Below, one piece after another: positions 52,701 to 60,519 of a DNA stretch of 64,000 nucleotides (position 1 is the first letter of the stretch; the number at the start of each line of letters is the position of its first letter). Source of the stretch: Sulfidibacter corallicola (lineage in GTDB: Bacteria > Acidobacteriota > Holophagae > Acanthopleuribacterales > Acanthopleuribacteraceae); NCBI RefSeq assembly GCF_017498545.1, contig NZ_CP071793.1, positions 8,550,256-8,614,255 on the forward strand, in the 5' to 3' direction. The position numbers and the translations under genes are program-made. The notes below the pieces were generated by a model. It was not told the origin of the DNA, did not search any database, and saw only the letters and a list, made by a program, of their open reading frames with translations.

Positions 52701-55025
52701 GGCGGCGAAAACGGTGGCCTCGCCCAGGGCCAGCGGTGCGGTGGTCAGCCGGACCTGGAGCCCCTGATCGAGCGCGGCCTCCAGGCGACGGTGGAACGAC
52801 GCGGGCAGTGGGAACGCGACCAGGCGGGTTTGATCGCCGGGCACGAGGTCCTCGACGCCCAGGCCCTGGGCCGCGGCGTAGCCGAGCACGCCGGGCACGG
52901 AGACGGCCCGCAGGTCGGGGTGCAGCGATTCGAGGATACGGCGCTCCTGCTGGGCGGCGGCCAGGCCGTCGAGGCGGCGAAACTCGGCGAGGCGTTCGGC
53001 GGGGAAGGCTGCGGAGGGCGCGACCGGCCGGGCCGGCAGGAAGTCGGCGTCGAGCGCGAGGGCGACGGGTTCGAGCGCGGCGGGCAGGCCGTCGAGCGTG
53101 GTCAGGCGGTGGTGGACTCGGGCCCAGGCGAAGCCGGCCGTGGGCTGGACCAGGCGCAGACGCATGGCTTTGGCCAGGGTCCAGCGGGTGTCGGCCACGC
53201 GGCGGAGGTAGGCGGTGGCGACTGCGTGCAGGCTGTTGCCAAAGGGCCGCGCGGGGTCGTAGACGGGCAGGTCGGTCGCGGCGGGGACCAGAGGGTGGCC
53301 GCCGCCGGAAACGGCCAGCACGGCGAAGCCACCCCAGGTCAGGGCGTTGGTGACGGTGGCGAAGGTCTCGGTCGGCGTTTGAATCGCGAGGTCGAGTTCG
53401 AGGCGCTGGCCGGGTGCGAAGTCCAGGTCGGCCGTGGCGATCGGGTTCCCTTCGAGCAAAAGGGCAGGTTTGAGGCGCAGGAGGTGGGAGGGAACCTGCC
53501 AGCGCGAGCCGTGGAGGGCGACCAGCTCGAAGTCGGAGGGAGTGGCGGGTACAGCGTCCCAGGAGAGGATGCGGCCGCCCAACTCGGCGAGGGCGATCTC
53601 GTGTTCGAGGACCGGGGTGCCGGCGGCGTCGCGGACCAGGAAGCGGGCGCGGTGCTGGAGAGCGCGGGGCAGGGTCGACGGTGTGAAGGCTGCCAGTTGC
53701 TGTTCAACGGTGAACGGGAGACTGAGGGAAAGCAGGTTCGGGCCGGCAGCCGGGGCGGTGTAACCGGTGGTCAGGTCGGCGAGGTTAGCGTCGTGGGTGG
53801 CGAGTTGCTGGTCGAGCCAGGCGAGGAAGGGCGTGGCGCCGCTGTCGGTCGGGGCTTGGTCGTCCAGCGGGAGGTCGGCCCCGGCGACGGTTTCGAAGGT
53901 ATCGAGCAGATCGGTTGTGTCTAGATCGAAGGCGGCGAAGGCGTCGGTGCTGTCGGGTGGTACGGTGCCGCGGGACAGTGGGTCTAGGGGAAGCCAAGCG
54001 CGGTCGCCGGCGCCGGCCCCAGTTCCGCGATAGCCTGAGAGCGGCAGCCAGGCCTCGACCCAGAAGCGCTCGAGCCGAAAGGCCTCGATGCGGCCTTCGG
54101 CGAGGATCGGTTCGAAGGGCACGGCGGCGGCGCGCAGGACCTCGGCGACGGCGCCGGGCTCGGCCACGCTCAGCCAGGCGAGGGCGGGCTCGGCCGGCAA
54201 CAGGACCTGACCGTGGATGACGCGGGCTTCGACGTCCATCTCGGTGAGCAGGGCGGCGAGGAGCAGGGCGGCGTCGAGGTCGTTGGCGGCGCGGTCGTCG
54301 AGCACGGTGCGCGGGGCGCGCTGGTTGCCGAAGTAGGGGTCGTGGGCGAGATGGATTTCGAGGTAGCGCAGCAGGGCCAGCGGCGATTGGCGGGCTTCGG
54401 CGGGCAGGCGGTCGAGCAGCGGGGTTTGGCTGGTTTTGGCTTGGTGTTCGGGACCCGCATTGCCTGAAGCCTCGGCCAGGAGGTCGACGGTGTCTACGGT
54501 GCTTGGCGGTGGACCGCGGCGGAGTGGCACGGCGCCGGCTTCGGGGCTGGCCCACAGTGGGGCCCAGGGGGCCAAGTCGGAAGGTTCAGGCTCGGCCAGC
54601 AGGGCGGTCATGCGATCGGGGAGGTCGGCGGCGGTCTTGGCGCGGTCGTCGAGTAAGTGTCGCAGGTCGGTCAGGCGGGCCAGCTCGTGCTGGAGGCGGG
54701 CTTGGGTTTCGTCTTGGGTCACTAGGTCCAGAAGCTCGCGCGTCTGGTGGATCTGGAGGGCCAGCCAGTCGTCCAGCTCGGCGCGATCGGACGCGATGGC
54801 CTCGGTTTCGTCCTGGCTCAGGTTCCGTTTCTGGCTGGCGTTCAGCCGGTCACGCAGGCGTGTGGCCAGACGCCGCTGGGCGCGCATGGCCTCGGCGTGG
54901 TCGGTGGCGCGGGGCAACTCGGGCCGATAGGTCGGGGTCTGTGCGTACAAGACCGAGGCGCCGATCAGGGCCAGGCAGAGGAAAACGCTTTGGACGGAGC
55001 GCGGGTTGGGAACGAATCGGGGCAT
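43701..55025 (-). CDS. Giant secreted RHS polymorphic toxin with methyltransferase-like tip
   Basis: A 3774-residue protein. ATG 55025 follows GTGGAG and opens a signal peptide (VQSVFLCLALIGASVLYA); the longer frame from 55136 is less likely. Residues about 215-345 resemble a transglutaminase-like domain lacking the catalytic Cys and His (AANDLDAALLLAALL, FWVEAWLPL). Residues 350-1700 are mostly beta-rich. An RHS entry domain follows near 1730 (GSLNVGSTDLHIPGLNG), then YD repeats (for example SYRYDHLDRLLSE) to about 3350, and the core end with RYGFTGHEYDPETELTYAKA and NPLAFIDPTGN at 3371-3375. After a linker with helical VARIYG-like segments, residues 3613-3774 resemble a class I methyltransferase (ILNIGAGDNPMPRAINADIR, VVADANKLPFSTNHFDKVFA, VLKPGGTMTVTG). 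That tip is AT-rich, as is the putative immunity gene that follows. Confidence 0.9.
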   Translation of the reverse strand: MPRFVPNPRSVQSVFLCLALIGASVLYAQTPTYRPELPRATDHAEAMRAQRRLATRLRDRLNASQKRNLSQDETEAIASDRAELDDWLALQIHQTRELLDLVTQDETQARLQHELARLTDLRHLLDDRAKTAADLPDRMTALLAEPEPSDLAPWAPLWASPEAGAVPLRRGPPPSTVDTVDLLAEASGNAGPEHQAKTSQTPLLDRLPAEARQSPLALLRYLEIHLAHDPYFGNQRAPRTVLDDRAANDLDAALLLAALLTEMDVEARVIHGQVLLPAEPALAWLSVAEPGAVAEVLRAAAVPFEPILAEGRIEAFRLERFWVEAWLPLSGYRGTGAGAGDRAWLPLDPLSRGTVPPDSTDAFAAFDLDTTDLLDTFETVAGADLPLDDQAPTDSGATPFLAWLDQQLATHDANLADLTTGYTAPAAGPNLLSLSLPFTVEQQLAAFTPSTLPRALQHRARFLVRDAAGTPVLEHEIALAELGGRILSWDAVPATPSDFELVALHGSRWQVPSHLLRLKPALLLEGNPIATADLDFAPGQRLELDLAIQTPTETFATVTNALTWGGFAVLAVSGGGHPLVPAATDLPVYDPARPFGNSLHAVATAYLRRVADTRWTLAKAMRLRLVQPTAGFAWARVHHRLTTLDGLPAALEPVALALDADFLPARPVAPSAAFPAERLAEFRRLDGLAAAQQERRILESLHPDLRAVSVPGVLGYAAAQGLGVEDLVPGDQTRLVAFPLPASFHRRLEAALDQGLQVRLTTAPLALGEATVFAARLHQPSDGRTAWLLDDGLSGAVTANTASSLFNILGAAFAFPEVDRRVFGDREVAFLMTVPGWDFDVVPADSGKAEFHFLALNSLGRPVPDASIELQLRNQRDQVPVGYHSHAAVTNGLGIAEFRFQVPPYTDRNAHFAQLEEAHQHLSMVSAYHYVARSAQDPTVVANNDATALVKPGAARTTAVRLDTTFESESFNFIVTVGHVASLFPFLLDAHGNPITNRTIELALQGTNTSESCDGFEDIATDFVSEAGSLPYRPDAALFEERDLRQPQRRLSFTARLFGDGLYLEPGQFGDVVSFGGGIVDRAEALDISGGGAPPLTVLLVSAPYDPATSLGEIDYPGNADYEGPVYGTSCIHPAQTGIAPRGTGWEASDICGVSYSAGSNLLGLNDPAAEAAHRNPCYQLRFGDFGWNGVSSADRNGMPRQLFRIDPDSPGGHPFDIPVEVTKIVKVAVHDPGNEGEREAFACSASLACKDFFFDLGDQHVPVQELRPGFLRLRDGSHDAGLPYELTTFDGFGRFQLSFTVDQPGIVHGRFYYHVDSQSLEDGSITKLADSMDTDFLIGFYSCTFDEPVRVALDGRNRQIADVAVAPTFAPADLPYLRLHRYEILKDGAVVSDSFRTGSTRMQLLAGSVWDPDARYQIRFSYDVDRAGQLAPEGFTATVDVILDRGADLAVIDIEEHSLWLDTNPPATGKRRADRKRPDDACADPDGDGLFRAWPVFAQRYTYSHLQDYRDVDLSLTDEATGFTTMFIDDLPTTGTDEGELAEARLPHEAARPFLFEREPPTTGGFMAWQMTGDPLDSQAGPVFGPKRLLPYKFLIGGVGVIVPGETEDERARGYETDYELVLEEDPVGDADTSCNAINRKLGFQLNHEATRVRFSLGDRVLYDGVPLPPGQYESSHDFLTPGLFEWTFEADFRDGARNTYTLTRSGTIDIVKRVRKRMAIGSTVVRGVNLNSGSLNVGSTDLHIPGLNGGLAFTRSYSSGGGQNYNPLGIGWIHNYQSRLVEGGCDILQVVGGDGSGQDFQRHSDGQYRPAMPGVHSRLEANAYGGYTLITKSGRAYVYGPPLPFDPGGEAPFTFGQNLRFIEDSFGNRTVIRYDDLTRQIREVQEPAGRKLVFSYDYSGFYPLLTSITTEGVVPAITVHFAHDADGRLVQVTRDERVERYQYTRACEGHRLTQFTNPNGFETAYVYYAPGELPDLAVDAGWIKEIREPEGLTTRFVYWDQGNGITGADVSDDLSTTSYQFNLNGQPIQITGPLGTKRMTWTEGDVLLLSETDEAGRSFSYGYDANGNTTLKRQDGVMEETWTYHPLWNKPLTYTDPRGNTTTWDLDEAMGAVLAVNDAMGNRTEFGYDARGLLETVTDPRGHETSYTYDDLGYAQTQTLADGNVVRTTYDSRGRLRSSRDSADRNTSYRYDHLDRLLSETSTADQSGGRLMQYFDHLPMGQPQRARDGVLEIEYGYDELNRAVTLTLDPGEGQPRMQRDLTYDIHGNPIQEVWSGDLGMTKTFVRDFDPADRLERETLNGQFYSARTYREGTELVASITDWRGAVTQASYDPKLHLDALTLATGHQLDFDYDVAGNRIREVDGNGHVTSYSYDPLNRVAFKVDPLGHRTEYDYDASGNLLGWRNRTTGAGETQQFDELNRVVRHTSLNPAGSGDQVRSYAYLQHGRRVIETLPEDLPITVEMNQLGQTTAMSQGDIVERYHYNANHGVVRVEHPERFETLRQVDGMGRVVEERAPHDYLTRHRYDIYGNLVEATDPRGIQTQISYDRFDRPLTRQSSHATGTITAHWSYSQSTGRTTVVGTDHRGNTVTGLFDELGRLLEQTDTARGATRHQSWDAANLRFARDYNGNETHFHYDGLNRLIWQRDAGGEIRTAYDDEHLTVQTVDRRGITTVAGFDQLGNLLTRSRAGIRLETNQYDRQNRVLVQTDAEGIAHRTSYDAHGRLARQAVGDQVTQFRQYNQLGYPGEVHDGRVSLFQTHDFYGRVVSTTNELDEQVRMAYDPAGNLTLRDAPSPTGERARTQYAYDLLNNLRQVIEPNGAETRYDWNPTWTEQTVTDAEQVVSAWTYDLAGRLTAIQHPGLGVTGFGYDANDNRTSVERPIGSATFGYDYRNRVMDETWEGNAHADAAIHSIDRERDANGNLTRVRQIGSEGTYERHIDYDDLDRPYQFSDSRGLGHTIGYYDNGTRESVTDARGFTVRYTYDPANRLETAVVDGQGVARFGYHANGLPEEISLPNGTRTAYAFDRANRPTELGHERPDGSATRYHATYHADGSRASLVEDRGDLGRWETTYRYDINSRLTEWTRTTPQHRRTTSLSLDRVGNRTYELEEGDGYARERAYSYQPGHQISGFTETTREDEVLTASRQVLYDYDANGNRTAKTDVDRLAKRATATRMRWDARDRLRRVEHDGIEALNFAYDDLDRRIRKWGDSRQGSAMLYTWDELAVLSEHEEGAGAGGDPLPLASYAFAGQRLAIERVGVGVQWFHHDPLGSVAELTDAAGALVEAKTFDPWGREEQVFASAAGGYNRYGFTGHEYDPETELTYAKARYYDQDLGVFASMDRWDFAQFDRPPSLHRYQYASRNPLAFIDPTGNNDVSLDGFMDLVHDANANIQIAQTSVQKSVMGLLKGALSVVVEGAEETVKMALDLGMTNVSMTHYALTGEFIDFQMQSAIGKGSEQGMTHGDLFNGVVTGVANLPVEYGKAIASGDPERIGKATTNLISVMWGFRTLNPATLKAGVTQGVSRVTRGVKASAKIVKEGVEKTATVAKRVKQGAKVTLAKAKGAATTAGRVARIYGRQFGRELMKPRLGSLGGNFQSAIDAGVRVASRIKSGKILSRRKISRNNYQIKKRGIHGRRILNIGAGDNPMPRAINADIRDVPGVDVVADANKLPFSTNHFDKVFAHNPFGFNPVTGDVARVLKPGGTMTVTGQPRNPFFRQFVDKLSKEELRKMGFEKISHGSIVDDLILGTPKTTTGKPLDTSVMIQVTLRKL

Positions 55026-55803
55026 GGGGACTCCACAACGAGGAAGGAGGACATGTGCGATGCGGTGGTCATCGAGCTGGGCCAGAACGGAAGTGCTCTG
55101 GTGAATCGCGTGCCTTCCCATGGAGTGCTTGTGCAACTCTGGCGACTGACTAAAACAGGCCAGTTGTGCGAGTCATCAGGGAAGGGAAGTGGGTTGTGCA
55201 GGCTTCGACGAAAGAAACCACTTTGGCTCGGAAAAAGAGCGGCGTGGCAAAGAAAGCGTGCTGTCGAGGCGTTTGCTTTGGTTTTGGGATTGACGATGTT
55301 TCAGAGTGGAACTGGTGCGGCGAGCGCGGTTGGACGCTATTTTGTGTGATTTTTTACTAAAAAGTGAGTAAAAAAATCGTCCTGATAAAGATCGTACGCT
55401 ATTTATCATTACCAAACAACCTCTTCTTTGCCGGCTTGTATGAATTTGCTTCGTGGCTTCGTGTTTCCGACCGGCCTCATCTCGATCGACTTCGGCTTTC
55501 ACAAGAACCCTCGGAGGTGAAGGGCCAGGTGCGAGGGTGAAGATTGGTTGATTAAAAAACAGAACAAAAGTAAAACAGAACGATTTGTTCAAAATGGAAG
55601 TATGAGTGTTTATGCTGGGTCGTGATAATTAACACCGTTTGGGAATTTCTATACTTTTTGGCAAATTGATGGATTGAGAGGCCGGTTGCGTGGTGTTAAC
55701 TTCGAGATCCTGCATGACGTCCCACTGCGACATACACGAGTTATCCCGTGTGTGTCTTTTTTTCTTAACTTGTTATTACTAATAAAGATAGAGAGGATCG
55801 TAA
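55026..55803. other. AT-rich spacer after the RHS locus
   Basis: 778 bases upstream of both the RHS gene and the divergent tandem-95 gene. It becomes AT-rich from 55350 on. No gene is supported. GAGAGG at about 55790 is the ribosome binding site of the gene at 55804. Confidence 0.5.
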
Positions 55804-57402
55804 ATGCAACAGCCTGCTCCTACAAATGCTCATTCGAAACCAAGCCGTTCGTGGCTCCCCATCTTCACGATCATCGCCTTGATGTCTTCACATGCGGTTT
55901 TTGCCGCGGCGCCGAATGCCCGCGACGACCAATTCACCACTCCACAAGACACCGCCATTCGCATTTCGCTCGCGGAAATGTTTCAAAACGACTTGGATGC
56001 GGATGGCGACGCTTTCACGCTCCTCCTGATCGACGATTGGGAGAATGGCATCGCAAGCCTGGATCGGGAAGATCAGGCCGTGGTGTTCACGCCTCAACCG
56101 GGCTTCGTCGGCCAGGGCCGATTTACCTACATCATCGACGACGGTTCCGGCATGGGCTGGGATGGCAGTTATGGGTTCGCCGTCGTGATCATCGAGATTG
56201 GCGGTGATGCGGGGTCTGGCGATCCCGACCCGACGAACACTCCGCCAACGGGCGTTGACGATCGATTGGAAACCCGCCAGAACATCGAGCTGCTCATTCG
56301 AGTGAGCACGCTTTTGGGTAACGACATCGATCCGGACGGGGACACCCTTTCCCTGGTCACGGTCGAGGACCTGTCCCACGGTTCGGTGGATTTCGATCCA
56401 AACAGCGATGTCTTCACCTTCACGCCGCCGATCGATTACCTCGGCCTGATCACCTTCACCTACACCGTGACCGACGGTCACGACGGGGGCGACTCGGGAC
56501 GGATGGGTTTCGCCACCGTGACCATCGACGTGGTGTCGCCGAGCGATCCGCCGGGTGGCGAGCCTTTGGACGAAGTGCGGTTCTACAACTTTGGCCACTC
56601 GTTGTTCAACCACGGCGAGCAGAACACCGGTTATTGGCTGGGCGCCTTGGCCGCCGGGAGCGGAACCATATCGGCCGGGAACGGCCAGTTCGGCCAATTG
56701 AGCTACCACGGCATCCCGCCGACTCCCCAACTGGGCTATGCGACCAATGCGTATGAGCCGTGGCCGGAATATCCTCCCGTGGATTTTGCGAGCCGCGACT
56801 ACACCCATACGCTGTTCATGCCCAGTAACTTCGAGCAGGAAGTGCTGACGCCGGAGGACTATTTGACAGATACCTTCCGCGTGCTCGACTACGTGGAGGC
56901 GCAGGAGCCGGAAACGGAGATCATTCTCTACATGCACTGGCCGGAGCCCTCGATGATCGGCCTGGGGGTCCTCAACGGTAACGAACTCGGCCGGGCGGAT
57001 TGGACCACCCTCAACAACTACACCAGGAGTGGGAACTATTACGATTGGCACCGCGACTATCAGAACCTGCTGCAGGCAGCCCGACCGGCCTACCGCCTGC
57101 GCACGATTCCGGTGGGTCCGATCATCGCCGACATCATTGAAACGCAGCCCTTCATGCAAGACGTCAGCTTTGCGGATCTGTACGTCGACGAGGCGCCGCA
57201 CGGATCGCCGACCGTCTACTTTCTGGCCGGCATGATCTGCTATCGAGCACTGTTCCTACAGAACCCGAGCTTGGACTACCAGCCTCCCCGACCCGATATC
57301 ATTCCGGCGGTCGCGGATCATTACACGGAGTTGGTGTTGTACATCGAACGGCGCCTGGACGAATACAACGCAATGTCGAACGGCCTGAACGTCTATGACT
57401 GA
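55804..57402 (+). CDS. Secreted tandem-95 repeat protein with SGNH-like C-terminal domain
   Basis: A 532-residue exported protein. N-terminal signal (SWLPIFTIIALMSSHAVFA) after a 16-residue polar lead; then two Ig-like tandem-95 repeats of about 95 residues (residues 35-140 and 145-250), each with NARDDQFTTPQDTAIRI- or PPTGVDDRLETRQNIELLIR-type starts, a NDLDADGD or NDIDPDGD calcium-loop motif and a FTYIIDDGSG or FTYTVTDGHD end. Residues about 258-530 resemble an SGNH/GDSL-like hydrolase (FYNFGHSLFNHGEQNTGYWL, IILYMHWPEP, DEAPHGSPTVYFLAGMICY), though the nucleophile block is GHSL rather than GDSL. Esterase or lectin-like roles are possible. ATG 55804 has GAGAGG upstream. Confidence 0.82.
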   Translation: MQQPAPTNAHSKPSRSWLPIFTIIALMSSHAVFAAAPNARDDQFTTPQDTAIRISLAEMFQNDLDADGDAFTLLLIDDWENGIASLDREDQAVVFTPQPGFVGQGRFTYIIDDGSGMGWDGSYGFAVVIIEIGGDAGSGDPDPTNTPPTGVDDRLETRQNIELLIRVSTLLGNDIDPDGDTLSLVTVEDLSHGSVDFDPNSDVFTFTPPIDYLGLITFTYTVTDGHDGGDSGRMGFATVTIDVVSPSDPPGGEPLDEVRFYNFGHSLFNHGEQNTGYWLGALAAGSGTISAGNGQFGQLSYHGIPPTPQLGYATNAYEPWPEYPPVDFASRDYTHTLFMPSNFEQEVLTPEDYLTDTFRVLDYVEAQEPETEIILYMHWPEPSMIGLGVLNGNELGRADWTTLNNYTRSGNYYDWHRDYQNLLQAARPAYRLRTIPVGPIIADIIETQPFMQDVSFADLYVDEAPHGSPTVYFLAGMICYRALFLQNPSLDYQPPRPDIIPAVADHYTELVLYIERRLDEYNAMSNGLNVYD

Positions 57403-57445
57403 AGGAAGTAGATAGGCCCCGCACCCAACATAGGGCGTCATCGGG

Positions 57446-57477
57446 TGGCCGCGTAGGGCGTTCGCACTGCGCGGCCA
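57446..57477. terminator. Hairpin between convergent genes
   Basis: TGGCCGCG at 57446-57453 pairs exactly with CGCGGCCA at 57470-57477 across a 16-base loop. It lies between the tandem-95 gene and the convergent SRPBCC gene. No T-run follows on either side, so it may only be a stem. Confidence 0.35.
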
Positions 57478-57532
57478 TTCGATCTGTCGTTTCGCGAGTT
57501 GGGATGGGTACCTGCGGAGGGAGCGCGTGAAG

Positions 57533-57961
57533 TCACTCGCAAGCGGCAGCCAATGCCTTGAGCAGACCCACATAGACACTGTTGCAGAAGGCGACGGCCT
57601 CGTCGCTTTCCGATTCCCAGCGCGAGGACCAAGCCACGTAGGTGGTGTCATTGGCCGTCACCGGGTTGAGCTTCACCGAGCCCACGTACTGGGTCACGTC
57701 CTGTGAAGATATGGGAGGGGGCCCCTCGTCGAGCGAGTATTCGAAGTGATGTTGTTCCGCGTCGAAGTGGATCAGGGTTTCGTAAATTGCACCGTTCAAC
57801 ACGCGTTTGGTACCGACCTCGGTGGGCCCCAGATCACCCGTGGCGTCACAGCTCATAAATAGTTCGGGAGCCCAGTTGTTCAGTTTGTGGAAATCGCTCA
57901 CGATGGCCCAGACTTTGGCGATGGGCGCGTTGATGACGATGGAGTTAAAAGTTCGCGGCAT
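57533..57961 (-). CDS. SRPBCC (polyketide cyclase/START-like) family protein
   Basis: A 142-residue cytosolic protein with the helix-grip fold pattern of the SRPBCC superfamily: SIVINAPIAKVWAIVSDF, then HKLNNWAPELF at the first strand and helix, and the long C-terminal helix ending LLKALAAACE that closes the hydrophobic pocket. The family binds lipids, polyketides or aromatics and includes cyclases, hydratases and transport proteins; no catalytic residue is diagnostic here. ATG 57961 is preceded on the minus strand by AGGAGAA. It is a single gene. Confidence 0.82.
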   Translation of the reverse strand: MPRTFNSIVINAPIAKVWAIVSDFHKLNNWAPELFMSCDATGDLGPTEVGTKRVLNGAIYETLIHFDAEQHHFEYSLDEGPPPISSQDVTQYVGSVKLNPVTANDTTYVAWSSRWESESDEAVAFCNSVYVGLLKALAAACE

Positions 57962-58525
57962 CGTTCTTCTCCTGAAAAAACAGACTTCACCGAGTGGCGG
58001 TCCGGCTCGTGTGCAATGAATTCTGGTCTGTGTCTAGGTGGGAGATCGGGCTCGATGTTTACCGGCTTCCCCTCGCCGAGACGACTGGCCCGGATATGGC
58101 CATCGGTGGATGTGATTCCAACGGGCATTTTCGACAAACCATAACCAGGTAACCGGATTTCCGACGGTCACATTCAGTTGTTCGGTGGGTCATTTGAGGC
58201 TCTTTGGACAGTTTATCACCAGTCGTGGGGAAGGCATCGACTTTTCCCGACGCCGCACTCACGACGTGGCAATGGCGGGTCACTGGTTCTGTTCCGCTCG
58301 AACCCTGTGCTACACGAAGCCCTTCCCACCAAAAAGGAACGTCTCTCATCGACAGGTTGGCTCAGAACCCGTCCTTCCTCACGAAAAGAGGTTTCCCAAA
58401 TACCCTGAGCGCTTCAACTCGCAATCGCCGCAATCACTATCTCAGCGATGAGGTGGCCGGGGCGACATCCTCCTCGCCATGTGAGTGAGTCCTTGGAACG
58501 CGGGTGTCAGGAGATTGCCCGTGGG
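57962..58525. other. Spacer with no recognised feature
   Basis: These 564 bases lie between the SRPBCC gene and the esterase stop, both minus strand. Several short overlapping frames exist without ribosome binding sites. No repeat of families A-C is visible. Confidence 0.45.
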
Positions 58526-59755
58526 TCAGTCTTTCAACCACTTCAGAATGGTGGCGTACGCCTTTGGGTGGTTGAGAAGATCCATGTGGTTCAAATTGCG
58601 ACCAACCCATTGATGTTCCGAGGGAAACGCCAGGTTCAACCGAGGATCCGGATGACGGCCGAGGGCGCTGTCCAAGGTGACGAGCCCGTCTCCGATCAGA
58701 TAGTCGCCCAGCGCACTGGATTCGGCGCGGCTGGTGCCCGCAACCGTGTAACAGTCCACGCCTTGCGGCAATGGTACCGACGTCCGGTGATTCCCCGAAC
58801 ATTCGAACCGATCCCGCCCTTGCCAATCCTCGTCTACGACATGACCGTAGCGCAGATCGGTAATGCCGCGGCTTCTGATCTTTCCCAAGCGCGAAAAGGG
58901 TGCGCTGTAAGGGTTTATTTCCAGAATGACATCCACCAGGTTGCCGCCCTTTTCCAAAAGCGATCCTTGATGCGGTGTCCCCAGGAAAATCAGTTTTCGA
59001 AGGCGTTTAGGCCAATCATGGCCAGCTACCTTTCCATAATGGCAGGCGCTTCTGGAAACCAGTCCGCCCATGCTGTGGGCGACGATGAACAGTTCGATGG
59101 GAAGCGTGCATTGAGCCTCGATCCCGCGAACGGTCGTTTCCAGCAGATCCGAAAAGCGTTTGCCATTTTCAGAAATATGGCACCCTGTATTGTAGTGCAA
59201 ATAGATCTGCGAAAAGTCCAGGTCACGGGCTATCGCCGCACCATGATCGTGCCCTTGGCGATGCCACTGCAAATCGTTCATGCACAAACCGTGGACCAAG
59301 ATGACGAGCCGACCTTTTGATGGTCGGACGGCCTGACACAGGGATGATTGGCCCATTGCCTTACCGTCTCGACGGAACTGCATCGGGATCGCCAGCCCGT
59401 TGTTCCGCGCCACCAGATGATCGCCGAGCACCCCGTTCAGAGCAGCCAGCAAGGCCTCATATGCGGGAGATGTCGTCTGCTTGTCGAGCAGTGCACTGAC
59501 GGCGTCAAGCAGTGGATCGAGACCCTTTCCAACCAACTCGGTAGTCGCCCGAATATTGCGGTAGACCATGCCCGTAACGCCCTTCGTTCGATGTTGTTGC
59601 GGTGCGCCGCGCACGGCGGACAAGCTGGTGACCGTGTGATGCACTGCTTCCACCAAATCGGTGAGGCCGGTAATCGCTTCCACGGTCAGCCGGCCAAGAC
59701 CGGAAAGGTTACGCGGGCCAAAGGTCTCATCTGCAGGGTCTACGGGCTTCACCAT
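58526..59755 (-). CDS. Alpha/beta hydrolase, PGAP1/esterase-like
   Basis: A 409-residue protein. Residues 1-150 are a helical leader; the alpha/beta hydrolase fold begins at LVILVHGLCMNDLQW (oxyanion HG). The nucleophile elbow is AHSMGGLVSRSACHYG, typical of PGAP1-like and Lip-type esterases with the serine in the GxSxG-like AHSMG. A downstream LIFLGTPHQGSLLEKGG motif is characteristic of the same group, and the late NLNHMDLLNHP holds the likely catalytic His. No signal peptide or lipobox is visible, so the protein is probably cytoplasmic. GGGAGTG upstream supports ATG 59755; the frame can also be read from 59773. Substrate unknown. Confidence 0.85.
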   Translation of the reverse strand: MVKPVDPADETFGPRNLSGLGRLTVEAITGLTDLVEAVHHTVTSLSAVRGAPQQHRTKGVTGMVYRNIRATTELVGKGLDPLLDAVSALLDKQTTSPAYEALLAALNGVLGDHLVARNNGLAIPMQFRRDGKAMGQSSLCQAVRPSKGRLVILVHGLCMNDLQWHRQGHDHGAAIARDLDFSQIYLHYNTGCHISENGKRFSDLLETTVRGIEAQCTLPIELFIVAHSMGGLVSRSACHYGKVAGHDWPKRLRKLIFLGTPHQGSLLEKGGNLVDVILEINPYSAPFSRLGKIRSRGITDLRYGHVVDEDWQGRDRFECSGNHRTSVPLPQGVDCYTVAGTSRAESSALGDYLIGDGLVTLDSALGRHPDPRLNLAFPSEHQWVGRNLNHMDLLNHPKAYATILKWLKD

Positions 59756-60363
59756 GATCACTCCCTGACCCAACCGCTAAAATGCCGCTTTGACGATCGG
59801 ATGCGTGACAGCTTGGATTCTACCACCAAAGTCGGACACTACCGCTTCCCCGTGGCTAACTCCCTTGTCGGCGTGGGAGCTACTTTGGCCAATAGGGAAG
59901 GGGCGGACACCAGACGGGTATCGATATCGAAGCGTGAGGCTGCGGGACGGCCGAGAGCCCTTCGTCGTCCTCACGACCGACCGAGCCAGGCCGGGTAATC
60001 CATCAGGCGTGACCTGGACGCCGTTTCCCATTCTTTCGTGTGCCAATGGTCTCCCGCGTCCGGATTGAGGTCGAGAAAAGTAATCCCGACAACAGGTCCT
60101 TGGGATTGGGATCGGGTCGGTGTTTCAGCAGGGGATTCCCTGGAGCACGTCGCGACGAATCGAGGTGATCCCAAGAGCTCATGGTCGCTCAAACACAACA
60201 TTCAGTGGCTATTGCGAGTTGAGTTTTAAGGGAGAGCTGGCGGCCCGCATCGGGATGAAAACTTCAGGAAATGGCCCTCCCGACACCGCCATAAAAAAGG
60301 TGAACTTCAGGGTTGAGGAATCGCGTCGACTTCCATATAATCAGGCCCTGCGTTTGGAAGAAT
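59756..60363. other. Spacer before tRNA-Thr
   Basis: 608 bases between the divergent hydrolase gene and the tRNA. No gene is supported. The last 40 bases (TTCCATATAATCAGG near 60330) carry TATAAT, which may be the -10 of the tRNA promoter. Confidence 0.45.
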
Positions 60364-60439
60364 GCCCCTATAGCTCAGTTGGTAGAGCAACGGTCTTGTA
60401 AACCGTAGGTCGTTCGTTCGAGTCGGACTGGGGGCACCA
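60364..60439 (+). tRNA. tRNA-Thr (anticodon UGU)
   Basis: A complete 76-base tRNA with encoded CCA. The acceptor stem pairs GCCCCTA with TGGGGGC (one G-T), the D-arm holds AGCTCAGTTGGTAGAGC, and the anticodon stem ACGGT/ACCGT encloses CTTGTAA with anticodon TGT. The T-arm is GTTCG-TTCGAGT-CGGAC. The discriminator base is A. The TGT anticodon reads ACN threonine codons. A probable -10 element and a rho-independent terminator frame the gene, so it is transcribed alone. Confidence 0.96.
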
Positions 60440-60476
60440 CCTACCTCATCAGCGAAAAGCACCCCACGGGGGTAAA

Positions 60477-60519
60477 CCAAAAGCCCGGAGCCCAGCGCTC
60501 GCGGGCTTTTTGCTTTTTA
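60477..60519 (+). terminator. Rho-independent terminator after tRNA-Thr
   Basis: AAAAGCCCG near 60478 pairs with CGGGCTTTT near 60502, followed by a T-run (TTTGCTTTTT). It lies 40 bases after the tRNA on the same strand, the expected position and structure. Confidence 0.85.

Noticed and set aside
59756..60068. Short frames upstream of tRNA-Thr
   Set aside because: They overlap each other on both strands and lack ribosome binding sites and coding bias.
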